From Mercurialis annua (Eukaryota > Streptophyta > Magnoliopsida > Malpighiales > Euphorbiaceae), in the NCBI RefSeq assembly GCF_937616625.2, contig NC_065575.1, positions 4,719,501 through 4,783,500 of the forward strand: a stretch of DNA of 64,000 nt, in the 5' to 3' direction. Position 1 is the first letter of the stretch. The number at the start of each line of letters is the position of its first letter. Below, one piece after another: positions 23,903 through 35,328 of the stretch. Position numbers and translations under genes: made by a program. The notes under the pieces were generated by a model. That model saw only the letters and a list, made by a program, of their open reading frames with translations. It ran no database searches and was not told the origin of the DNA.

Positions 23903-24950
23903 TGGGCATCCATGCATATATATGTGTGTCATATTACCATTTTTATGCTAGAAGAGAAATAGTGATATTAAAAGAGAAAATATAATTTTTAGTCCGTCAA
24001 CACGATAAACTGAACATAAAACCTCACTTTTCTATAAACACCTAAAAGTATAAATTAAACCATAATTTTCTTGGAAGAAGATGAATTTTTGGTGGCCCAA
24101 TTTAGGTTAGACATTGAAGATGGGATTGGGAATATATACGATTGATGAAATCTTTATCTTTCTAGGTTTTATTGAAATAGAAAGAAAAAACTATAGAGCT
24201 ATTCATAGTAAATAGTTGTTTTATTCTGGGGATGGTTTGGTTATTATTTATGCATTGCGGTGCTCTTTTTAAGACGTTTTATGGCTCCGCAACCCTTACA
24301 GTAGCTCGGAAAACTCAAAAATAATATTCTCGTAGAGAATTTCAACGAAAAAAACTAGAGAATATTAGAAGCTGGTTCGTATTATTTTTTTCTGTCCGTG
24401 AAAACCAAGTTATTTTTTTCAAGTAGAGAAAACGAAGATATATATATATAAAATAAAACGGTAATAAAAACTAACATTAAAAAGGTTTCTAAAAATAAAA
24501 TCGGGGTTGATTGGTTTTAACGTTTTTAAAAAATCAATACTAATTAGTGCCCTCCCTGACATGCTTGGCCGGCCGTCAGACAACGCACATGTGTGTGGTA
24601 AATCAGAAAGGATTAAACTACCACTCCGCTCATAAATTCGAGTGTTGGAGTTCTTCCATACAAATAAAAGGCTTATTATTTACCAATGTGAAATTTCTAC
24701 TTTTACACGCTCTTCGCGCGCGTAAGGCACTTTATAAATTCTTTTTAAATTCAACCAAATCTCAAACATATATTATATAATTCTTTAACAAAAATCTATT
24801 TCAAGCTTTAAATTAAGGAAAAACATAAAATTATTCAAAAAAACATTTGATTTTAAAAATTGCTATGCAAGCTCAAAAAAATTCCGTCTCTATTGAAAAT
24901 AATTTTTTATACATAACGAGAGGTTTTAGCTACTGTGCGATTTAAAAAAA
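23903..24950. other. AT-rich intergenic DNA
   Basis: No gene is seen. It includes the second copy of the old duplicate noted at about 22140-22320. A short open frame at 24547-24780 has no recognisable motif. Confidence 0.4.
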
Positions 24951-24951
24951 A

Positions 24952-25322
24952 GACTTAATGTCTTAAAAAATCATGGCCTTTCATCACCTTTTCAATCCTA
25001 CCTTGACGTTGCAAATCTGTCAATTTTACCATATTTTGCATTTTTTCATTTCAATTGTACCCTAAAGCATAAAATTGACCTTTTTTATTTGGAAAAAATT
25101 CTCTTAATTGATCATTTTGGCATTAGATTAATTTTTTATATTAAATTGACCATTTCTAAAAAAATTATTGAATTTTTTGTCAAAAAATAAAGATCAATTT
25201 TATACTTCAGGGTACAATTGAAATGAAAAAAAATGCAAATTAGGGTAAAATTGACAATTTTTCAATGTCATGATAGGATTGAAAAGGGGGTAAAAGATCG
25301 AGTTTTTTTAAAGCATTAAGCC
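24952..25322. mobile_element. MULE-type MITE (371 bp)
   Basis: The arms are complementary: GACTTAATGTCTTAAAAAAT at the left and GGCTTAATGCTTTAAAAAAA on the minus strand at the right, followed by CAATCCTACCTTGACGTTG and CAATTGTACCCT in both. Flanks TAAAAAAAA and AAAAAAAAA match at 8 of 9, but they are low complexity. It belongs to the family of 13651 and 54510. Confidence 0.75.
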
Positions 25323-25903
25323 AAAAAAAAATATTGCTCATTTTTAATTTTTGTTTCTGTATTTTTCTCTTAAACTAATAGGAGAAATCACACTTAGAAA
25401 AACTTGATATTAATCTAATAAATAAAAAAAATGCTTATTTAAATTGTTTATCATACATTGCAGCCGATACTCGATCAATTTTTAGAAATAATTTAATATA
25501 GTATGAAGTTAGGTGTTAAAGTGGAATATTATAAAATGAAAACGTTACACGTAGGCAAAACAACATGGTAGTAATATAAAAAGCAGACAACGTAAATAAA
25601 GACAATAGAAATGAGGCTACCCTTTTCTGTTTCACAAAACACAATACGAGATTTCCGGGAGTTGGCGGTCTGGTCTGGTTTGGTCGTGCTGGTGGTGTTT
25701 GCGGTGGTGCTGCTTCTTCCGCCTGTCTTATCCATTCCCTTTAGCCTCCCCATATAAGACAGCCGCTTCATCATAATAATCACCACCGTACCCTCCGCCG
25801 TGTCACCACCAAAAACCATTCTCATTCTGCCAACTCTGCCCATTTTTTTCAACCTCGCCGACGTTCTTCAAGCTGGCCGGAAACCGTTACGTAAAAACCA
25901 AGA
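25323..25903. other. Upstream region of the EF-hand nuclease gene
   Basis: The AT-rich distal part turns GC-richer from about 25620. The 5'UTR of the gene is probably within 25.7-25.9 kb. No TATA box was identified with confidence. Confidence 0.35.
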
Positions 25904-28900
25904 ATGGGAAGGGAACGGAGAACAAAGAAGAGCGGTAATAATGGTAATAATAATAATAACATTAATAAGGGAAGAATATCAAAGATTGGAAGCTATGCAA
26001 TATCTTCATCAATGTCAATGAGAGACCACAGACAACAACCTTGTATTACATGTACAACGTTTAATATTTTGGCTCCTATTTATAAACGGCTTAATCTTAA
26101 TAATAATCAAAACTCCCGTGAAAGTGATTACAGAGCTTATTGGCTGACGAGAAACCACCGGATTTTGGATTCTTTGATAAGAGAACGTTCTTCCATTATT
26201 TGTCTGCAGGTTTTTCACCGTTTAATTTTTCCGATGATGGTTTTTTCTTGTTTTTGTTTGTTTGTTGATTGATTTTTGTTTTTGTTTGGGTTCAGGAATT
26301 CTGGTCGGGTAATGAAGAGCTTGTTAAAATGTATGAAAAAAGATTGGGTGATGCTGGTTATATTAATTTCCAGCTTCCACGAACTAATAACCGTGGCGAT
26401 GGTAATTATTTTCTTTAATTTTTCTTATTTTTTGATTTTATTTGCTATAATATTTCATCTAATTTAGAGTTTTTTGTTTTGATTCTTTATTACGTTAAAG
26501 TAAGCCACCCAGTTTTTGTTTTCTTCAATTGTTTTCTCCTAATTGCAGTCAAGGTAGAACGTACACTTCATTCAATCAACGTGTCCGGTTGCGAACACTT
26601 GATATCTCGAATACGAAAATTCATTTTCTACAAAAGAAACCTTAAAATAACACCGTTTCTCTGTGTCCGTGTGACGTGTCCAGTTTCACCGTGCCCGTGT
26701 GGCAGTTTATAATAATGAAAGAATAAAGCTTGAAAATTTGTATATCTTTCTTTGAGATATTATATTTTAGAAGTTTTCTTTCCCTTCTAATTATTTTCCA
26801 AACTGCAGATTTTAAATTTTGTAAGTTGAAGTTTCTCAGTTTTACTTGCTTGTTCAATAGTCTTGAAATTGCAAAATATGCAAGTTGATTTGGTTTACTT
26901 TGTTATTAAAAGAGCAGCTATATGTGCATATGAGGTGATAATTACTTAGCATTTGATTTTTTGTAGGACTCCTAACTGCTGTTCGTAAGGACTATTTCAG
27001 AGTAATTAATTCCCGAGAAGTTCTTTTCAATGATTTTGGGGACCGAGTTGCTCAGTTGTTACATGTCGAATTAGATGCTCCTTTCTCCGAATGTCGAAAC
27101 AAAGATACTGGTCAGGAAATCCTTATAGTGAACACTCATTTGTTATTTCCCCATGATTCGAGTTTGTGTATAGTAAGATTACATCAGGTCATTACTTTTT
27201 CCGTAACATGATTCCTTTTATATACTCCGTGTTTTGACATCTCCTCATTTTGATCTCTGTTATGCAATTGTTTCGATAGGTCTATAAAATTCTGCAAGAT
27301 GTGGAATCATATCAGAAGGAAAACAAGCTTAACCCCATGCCCATTATGCTTTGCGGGTAATTCTGTTCTATGATCGATGTTCTTGCTGGATTCTATGTTT
27401 AAGTAAAACTGAACATACCTTAAGTAAATCGTACTTATGTTTCGTCTGTTCTCTGTTATGTACTTTCAACAGCGATTGGAATGGGAGCAAGCGCGGACAT
27501 GTTTACAAATTTCTTAGATCACAAGGTTTCGTGTCTTCATATGACACTGCTCATCAGTATGCGGATGCAGATGTTCAAAAGGTCCTTGTTTTCATGCTAA
27601 CACAAGTTATTTATTTCTCTTGCGATGATTATTTACTGATCTTTATCATACACGCAAACTCATTTGTTTGGTTCTGATTTCTTGCATTTTTGGACTACAG
27701 TGGGTTAGCCACCGCAATCACCGTGGGAACATATGTGGAGTGGATTTTATATGGCTTCTTAATCCCAATGAATACCGCAAACTACTTAAAACAAGTTGGA
27801 GTGAAGCAGTATTTGACATGTTCAAGGTTAGATCATTATTTACAATATTTGAAGCTTTTGATTTTGGTTTTCTTTCCCTTTGAGTTTGAAGCTGCAAAAT
27901 ACTCTAAAAATGTATGTCTAATATGCTTGCAATAATTCTGTTTTGTTGGCCAAAATAAAATGTGGATTCTAGCAGCAGCAGGACAATATTTTGCATCCTT
28001 ATAATTCACTTTCCTCAGGATAGCTATATGCATCTCTTGGTAAACTGTTGAGTCTAAAAATCATGAATCGTTTATATTTTCTTAACGAACTCTGTCGACT
28101 CCATTTGTTTTACTTACAATCTGTTTTACTAAAACTATCATCAGCAGTAGTTGAAACAGACATTCCAATGCCTAATGAGATCTTTTAAGTGATTTCATCT
28201 CCTATAAACATAATGAACTTACCGTTTATTTGGTTAAAAAACTTCATATTTTCAGTATCTACTTCGGAGAGCTTCACTTACAGAAGCGGAGGCCTTTGCT
28301 TCTTTGAAGACTGATAATGATGGTGATTGCATTACCTACTCAGGTTTCTGCGAAGCTCTTCGACAGGTATGGCAAAGTTTCAAGGCAGATTTCAATGACA
28401 CACGATCCTTTCATCGTCATTACTCCTTTGAGATGATATCTAATCTCTACTCCTACAGCTTAATTTAACTGGTCATCGCCATGGACTCTCTGCTGAAGAG
28501 ATAAAGGACTTATGGCTCCAAGCAGACACTGATGGGAATGGCCTTCTAGATTACAAGGAATTCCAGGTAACCAACTTAAAATGAAATTCTTAACAGCTTA
28601 CTCTGATTTTCAGAATGGTTTTTTAGGCAATCCAACTCCTTTACGAACTCTGGCATGGGACCGGGAAGGGCGTCTGCCCCTTACAACATACACAATGCAC
28701 AAAACTATTATGTTGTACGGAAACTTGTCGAGCCTTACGTTTTGGCATTTATTGCTTATTCTCGTAAAAAAATATCATTTCACCATTTTCTGTTTTTGGT
28801 GTTTCTTGTTTCAGCGTTTCTTTTTCTGTGCTACATAGCATGTGTATGTAACTACTTACAATAGGCACTGTTTAGACTTTAAGACTTCTTTTATTTCACT

Positions 28901-29170
28901 TCAATTTACCCATAATAATTGAATTGTGATGAACTTCAGCAGCGAATTTGGCATCCTGCATCGGACCAAAAAGATGAAATCAGCAATGAATTAGTTGAAG
29001 TTGGCGTTCGGCAAGAGCAAACAATCGGTTTCAGCGTGGAGAATGCAGTACTTTTTCCTCCTGAAGCAGAGAAAGGAAGATGGCCAGAAAATTATTCTCT
29101 ATCCGATCACGCTAGACTCACTGTGGTATTCTCACCAATACGAATGCCATGCTCACAGGCATTATCTTGA
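25904..29170 (+). CDS. EF-hand endonuclease/exonuclease/phosphatase family protein
   Basis: Nine exons: 25904-26209, 26296-26401, 26967-27187, 27280-27356, 27473-27581, 27701-27826, 28256-28366, 28459-28566 and 28940-29170, all GT-AG, give 464 residues. The EEP-fold catalytic blocks are all present: TFNILAPIYKR (about 50), ICLQE with the metal-binding Glu at 103 across the first splice, NTHLLFPH, LCGDWNG (Asp238), VDFIWLL and a terminal SDHARLTVVF (Asp444-His445). An insert between the last two holds a degenerate EF-hand (DNDGD, 335) and a canonical one (loop DTDGNGLLDYKE, 375-386). This architecture matches the plant calcium-binding EEP family represented by Arabidopsis At5g54130, related to CCR4-type nucleases. 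Its substrate is not established, and calcium regulation is inference. The N-terminus is basic and Asn-rich. The gene looks intact, with no TE in its introns. Confidence 0.93.
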
Positions 29171-30357
29171 CTGGCCTTGCACACATTATACGCATATAGC
29201 CGCGTTTATATGAATAATATACGAAGGCATGAAGCAATCAAGATGGTCGACGGGTTGTGGTATAGACACTCAAGCTCATACATCTTGAAGCTCTTAGTTC
29301 GTCGAGCAATTATCCGATGATTTTCTAACTTTGACGGGCTTTTAAGAGTCGATTTCATGCTTTCTTGCACGGTAGGTCTTACACGAGCAAACCAACTCGT
29401 AGTATAACTTGCTCGAGTCATTATTTCGAAGTGGCAATCTCAGGTTTTGCTGTATTTTTCCTTGACTGTAGGTGAAGAAAACGAGGGAAAGAAGGTTGGT
29501 CAGATGTTACTTGTGGTTCAAGGCATCACATTTTGAAGAGTGGTGACCTCCATTTTAGTGTGTGTTTTTGTACAGTAAATGTAAATTTCATTTCATTTTA
29601 CCTCTGCTATACAACATAAACGCTTTTAAATGAATTAACTGGATGGGAATATCAATTGGGTATTTCTTGTAAATTCGTTATGCAGTAGATTACATATAAA
29701 AATTTAGAATTTCTCGTTTTGCTCATCAAAGGTGTCGAATATGCTTGCAAAGCAATGGCGTGTGTGTAGAAAACCTTAAAAACCGAACGGTATAATCGAT
29801 AAAAAATAAAAATACGATATAATGCGAAATTAATACTATAATACTTTTATAATAACATAATAAATTATATTTGAAATTTTCTTTAACTATGGTCTAGTTT
29901 ATCAAGAATTAATTTATGAAACTAAAATTTATTTTATATTTTTATTTACTGCTTGTATTTATTATATAATTGACATAGTATATAAAAGGTTTAATTGCTT
30001 TTAAAATTATGAACTTTTGTATTTTTGACAAATTTAGATGAATTTTTAATTTTTTGCAATATCAAATACCAAATATTGATGATGTGAACTTCGAACAATA
30101 TATATTCTAGTATCCACAGCTGTATTTTGTAACGAAAAAATTTCCGGAGTCCCAAATTACAAGAAAATTGATAGTATACGTTTTAAATTGACAAAATTGA
30201 GATTTGGTGATAAAATTGCAAAATAAGTTAAAATTTATATCTTTTTAAAGCAAATAACCCATTATTAAATTATTGTATCGAACTGACATAATTTTTACTC
30301 AAATTATTGAATTGATTTTCATCATAATTTTAGATACATAAAGCTATTTTACTTTAA
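29171..30357. other. 3' region of the EF-hand nuclease gene and AT-rich spacer
   Basis: The 3'UTR probably extends to about 29.63 kb. From 29.75 kb the sequence is AT-rich. Between about 29990 and 30255 two loosely complementary arms (TTGCTTTTAAAATTATG and its counterpart near 30240) suggest an old MITE, without defined ends. Confidence 0.4.
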
Positions 30358-30730
30358 GACACCGTTTGAATTGAGTGATTTTGCAGGAACAAAATCCATA
30401 AATTTTGAACAACTCATGGATTTCATCGAAATTTATTGTTTGGTACAGAAAAAAGATGACATGACAATATATGTATTTTTCATATATTTTCATGCTCCAA
30501 ATTTTTTTATTTAAATTCATGTCTAAGAGGTGAAAAAGTAAAATCAATTATTTTTTATTAATGATAGTTTATGCTAATATTTAAGTTTAAATACAATATT
30601 TCTAATAATTTTATATTGTATATACATTTTAAATAGTGTAATTATAAAATGTATGAATTTTACATTTTAAAATTCATGAATTTAGTACAATCTATTGGTT
30701 TTAAAAACGTTCATCAATTCAAATGGTGCC
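30358..30730. mobile_element. Tourist/PIF-Harbinger-like MITE (373 bp)
   Basis: The ends GACACCGTTTGAATTGA and, on the minus strand, GGCACCATTTGAATTGA are inverted repeats. They are flanked by TAA at 30355-30357 and 30731-30733, a 3-bp duplication of the PIF/Harbinger type. There is no coding capacity. Confidence 0.7.
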
Positions 30731-30899
30731 TAATATATTACTAAGACATAGTGAATTATGAAATTTAAATTTCTAATAACAATGCATCTAGCTACAAACA
30801 TAAAGCTAGAACAATGGAAATATTAATAAGTAGGTGTCAACACCTAAAAATACCATTGTTCAAGTAACATTCGTTAATTTTCTCTATAATAACGAATTT

Positions 30900-31115
30900 T
30901 TTTTTTTTGGGGTTTTCTGAACGGGTCTTAACTATGAGACGACACCTTTAAGCCTTCCATATTCAGAGTGATTCCCACTCGAGCTGTGTAGGTCCCTTGC
31001 GGGAGGCAAACTCTGACCCTGAGTTTTAAACAGCTGCATACATGACTACGGTTCGAACCCGTGACCTCACTTAAGTTAGAAGAGCGCCTAACCAACTCAT
31101 CTACACTTTGGGATT
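30900..31115 (-). mobile_element. tRNA-derived SINE with 15-bp perfect TSD
   Basis: The minus strand begins with a tRNA-like head: A-box-like GAGTTGGTTAGGCGCTC and B-box GGTTCGAACCGT in the right half. A body of about 120 bp follows, and then an A-tail seen as T's at 30900-30911 on the plus strand. The target duplication TATAATAACGAATTT is perfect at 30885-30899 and 31116-31130. The perfect duplication points to recent insertion. Confidence 0.9.
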
Positions 31116-31484
31116 TATAATAACGAATTTAATTAATTTTCTGTGTAGTTCATTTTTTAATATGGATTATAATGAGATATTATCCACATATTTTAATCCA
31201 AACCATTAATGATTAAACTTACACTAAAACACTTATCATCCCGGAATTCCTTGTCAACCCTATTGTTATTTTTTTTTTTTATAAATCAACCCTATTATTT
31301 TTGTAAGAATCATTAAATCATTCAAAAGAAATATGGTTAAATAGGTTATTAATGGTTGGCTAAAATTACATACAATATTTAGATCATCCATAGAGTGAGA
31401 TTTATTATTTTAGTGAAACAATTAAACTTTGAACAATATATATTTTGACAAATTTAGTATAATTCACCAATTACTTCAAATTTG

Positions 31485-31740
31485 GTTATTTATTGTTTGG
31501 GAATTGTGAAAGACTAGGAATGCGAGAGTTTTCAGGCATGAGAGTTCGGATTCTACACAAGTTTTATTTCAAGGGATTTGCAAAGCTGTGGATTTTTATA
31601 AAGACAACAACATGAGTTTCACTTATTTGAGTATGATGTTTTTAGAAATTTATATTTTTTTTGTAAATTTTCAGACATTTAATAGTCTTTTTATTAAGTT
31701 TTTGTCAATTATGCTTTTGTGATTGTGCTAATATATCCAT
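31485..31740 (+). pseudogene. LINE 3'-end remnant
   Basis: One frame reads WEL, a stop, then KTRNARVFRHESSDSTQ and LFQGICKAVDFYK, the C-terminal W-x-x-RN-x-x-VF signature found downstream of zf-RVT in plant LINE ORF2. It is followed by AT-rich sequence resembling a LINE 3' end. There is no RT, so it is a short dead fragment. The W-to-stop change is TGG to TGA. Confidence 0.55.
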
Positions 31741-33430
31741 CATTTATTCAAAAATAAATAAATTTATTAAGTTAATTAATTACCAACTAATACTATTTTT
31801 TTGAAATGATTACCGTGTAATTTAACACATGGCATTCATTTCTCGTTGTTCGTTTTGGTATGGAACCGCCAAAACCAATCAAACCGAGATATATATGTTG
31901 TAATTAAGGGGGAAAATAAATTTTAGAGTTCACTCAGACTTATAGCATTTTTTTTCCTGTCCGAAAAAGAGGCATTTACACTATATCTACAAAATTTTAA
32001 AAATAAACTTGCCAATAAATAAGGACAATTCAGTGTATATAATTTTATATTAATATACATTTGCAATATGATTCATGTGTTTATTGTTAAATAATTACCA
32101 ATAGATATGCATGTATGCATGTAAATTAGATTCCTTAAGTATTAGCAATTATTTATTTAATTTTTCTGTTATTTCTGTTTTTAAATTGTTCAAGACAAAT
32201 TAAAAATGACAAAGAAAACGAAAATTTATTGACATACAAACCGAATCAAATTATTTTTCTCAATAACTGGAATGTTGTTGCATGAATGATATGACTCAAC
32301 ATGAATAATTTTTTTAATAACTGGACCGTTCTATAACTACAGTTTGTTTTTTTTGATCCGGTACGAACTTTTTTCTTGATGCTAAAATTCAAGTATTTCC
32401 AGCTCCAATTTTGTATCTTCTCAATGTGTAATTAGGATGAATAACCGAAAGTTCAACGTATTTTGTTTTTCTTAGGTATGATCGAAGAGAAAAAACTAAA
32501 GAATCCAAGGGAATGTTTTAGCAGTAAATTAAAAATTACAACTGTCAAAAAATGATTGATAGTAGATAAGTCAGGTCTAAATTCAAAAATCACATTGTAA
32601 ATGTAACGTACAAAAACGGCCCAGGGTAAGCAAAAATTTAATAAAAATTTGCCAGCAGTTTGTTGATTCAGGGTAAGCAATATCATGCCATGTCCTTTTT
32701 AAATCCAACGTTTTATCTGTCACTTTTTCGAAATGTATATAAATACAATAAATACATAAATTTAATGGCAATTCTTCTTTTAATACTATATTTTTTAGAG
32801 TGTCTTTAGTTATAACCAAATATTTCAAAATTGGCTGGTTTCGCTTATTTTTAAATATTTAAATTTTTTATAGCCAATTGCGAACCAGACCGAAAAAATT
32901 ATCATATCACTGGCCTCGACGTGGCGAGTGACAGACAATTTTTTCGATTTAATTCGGCGATGACTACAAAAGGTTTCGAATATTTCAAAATAGGGATGAT
33001 AGAAAGTCATTGAGTTGACATGCATTTTTTACTATATTTCGATACATAAGCTTCGTACAGCCAAAATACGCAAGTTTAGGTACTTAATGAACCAAACAAC
33101 GAAAGTTTAAGAAATTAATGAACTAAAAAAATAAAAGTTTAGAGACTTGTGGAAGTTAAATAGAAGTTGAGGGGTATGATGAATCAAAACCGTATAGTTT
33201 AGAGATTCGAAAATAGGTTTAGCCAAATTAAAAATAAAAAAACATAAAATATCATATATTAAATAATACGATTAAATGGCCTCAAATTTTAAAATTATGA
33301 ATTTCATATACAAATAATTAATATTTATGTGGAAGACTTTTATAATAATTTTTTGTCTAGTTTTTCTAGAAGAACTTTTTTGTCCAGTTTAAATTCACAA
33401 GTTCAGCTGTTTTAGAATAGTATGAAAGGG
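31741..33430. other. AT-rich intergenic DNA
   Basis: No gene or clear element was recognised. Short minus-strand open frames (32453-33025) have no recognisable motif and an AT-driven composition. Confidence 0.4.
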
Positions 33431-33434
33431 TCAT

Positions 33435-33960
33435 TGTGAATAGGAGTAAGTAAGAATCGAATCAAACCGAAAAACCGAACTGAACTGAACTTCGTTGTTT
33501 CATTCAGTTTTTGGTAAAAACGGTTTGGTTCGGTTTCTATTTTAAATAAAGTTTGGCGTTTGATGTTCGGTTTAGTTTGAGTGTTTTGAAAACCGAACCG
33601 ATCAAAAAATTGAATAAACCAAATTTTAATATAAAATATATATATTTTTTTAAAAAATAATATACATATATACTTATATTGACATATTTTTTGTCTTTAT
33701 ACCTTAAGTGTTATTAATATACGAGTTAATAATCGTTATTTGAACATATATGAAAGTTTATTAAACTCTAATTATTTAATATTTGAATTAATTTTAATAT
33801 AAAAAATAAAAAATAGCCAAGTTCGATTTTAGCCGAACCAAACCGAAAATTTCGGTTCATATGATTTGGTTTTTACCTCCAAACTAAAAAAATTGTTCGG
33901 CTCGGTTTATAAATTTCACAAATCAAAAATTTCTAACCGAACCGAAAATACACTATATCC
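33435..33960. repeat. AACCGAACC-family dispersed repeat, large copy
   Basis: Blocks of AACCGAAC/GTTCGGTT with spacers occur at both ends in inverted arrangement (33450-33610 and 33815-33955), with AT-rich DNA between. The same vocabulary occurs at about 38830-39060, 40935-41040, 43650-43860, 47110-47380, 51455-51550 and 54385-54500. This is a dispersed family of unknown class. Confidence 0.6.
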
Positions 33961-34690
33961 ACATGTAAATACACTATTTGTTTGCTATATGTTATGCGTA
34001 AAAATATTATTTAGTTAATTCATTATCAATTATTTATTTTATAATTGTTATAAATTTAACTTTATATTTATATTTAATATGAATTTAATAATAAATTTAG
34101 GTTTTAAAATTTAAAATTTAAAGTTTAGAATTCAATTAATCATATCTATAATTAATTAATAAAATCAATATTATCAATAAAATCTTAGCTTGTAGTCTCA
34201 GTATGGCAAATAGTTTAAGACCGATTTTAAAAAAAATTAACTATTAACCATCAACTATTAAAACAATTAAATTTTATTTTTTTCAAAAATATTAATATTA
34301 AAATTACTATACTAAGCAAAGTCTAATAAATATTACTTTTATTATTTTATATGTAATTTATTTAACTAGTATCAATTAACTATTTTATAATTTATCATTT
34401 AAATTACAAAAAAATTGATTTTCTTAATTCCTTTTGTTAATTATAATATTAGTCTAATTTTTAATGTTACTAGAAATATTTTAATTAACTTCATATATAA
34501 TATAATTTTTATTCATTATATAAAAAATGAAATTACTATAAAAACTATATTAAAATATTAAATTATTTTATTACTATAATATTGTAGTTTATTTTTTTCA
34601 TCATTAAGGAATTTAAGACTTTTTTTTGTTAATTTAGAGAAAGGTATAGTAGTTTACAATAAATATACTGGGACTGTGTATTAGTGTGAA
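33961..34690. other. AT-rich DNA upstream of the NAC gene
   Basis: No gene or clear element is seen. Base composition becomes GC-richer from about 34690, where the likely NAC promoter begins. Confidence 0.4.
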
Positions 34691-34828
34691 CACAAAGAAG
34701 CCTGTGGAACTTGGTGAGTAAGTTAGCAGCGACACATCCTGTCCTTTTCCTCTATTTTCCCTCCGCTTTTTTAATTAATTTTTTCTACTAAATCCACAAT
34801 CCCGCCACATCAGACGCGTAGGCCCCAC

Positions 34829-35101
34829 ACTTTATAAAGCGGATACATGTCCCACACGTGTCACTTTCTAATTCGCCCTCTTACATATCACGTTCAATGC
34901 CTTTGTCTCTTAAACCCCTAACACCTCTCCTCACTTCCTACAGTTCCCGCCACATGCAGGGACACAACAGTCATTCCAGAAACAACAGGCGGCATTTCCG
35001 TAATAAAATACCATAACAATGGCAAATTATTACGAAGATACACACGGTATATACGAGGGAATGAATTGTTTTAATAACTAAAATCAGTCATAAAAACGCG
35101 T
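34829..35101 (+). promoter_or_regulatory. NAC gene upstream elements: TATAAA, ABRE/G-box, CGCG boxes
   Basis: In the GC-richer island upstream of the NAC start are an ACACGTGTC ABRE/G-box (core CACGTG at 34855-34860), two CGCG-type motifs (GACGCGTA at 34813-34820; ACGCGT at 35096-35101) and a TATAAA at 34833-34838. The ATG is about 490 bp downstream of that TATA, so either the 5'UTR is long or another core promoter is used. ABREs and CGCG boxes are known targets of bZIP and CAMTA factors, which would fit a stress-regulated NAC; that link is inference. Confidence 0.45.
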
Positions 35102-35328
35102 TTCTTTTCTAATATCTTCTTCTTCTTCATCTTCTCAGTAGCTTCCGATCATTGATATAATATAAAGTTTTTTCCATTAAATTTACTTTAATCCAATTTT
35201 GAATTGAATTTTCATGGGGGCCATAAATACCTAAGCATAAAAAAAAGTCACAATCTTTTACCTAAAAATATTTGATAAAAATCTGAAGGAATTTTACTTT
35301 TTCTTTTTTGCTTTTTTGTTGAGTGGAA

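Noticed and set aside
24547..24780. Small ORF of 77 codons
   Set aside because: It has no motif, lies in AT-rich transposon-dense DNA and has no splice-compatible neighbours.
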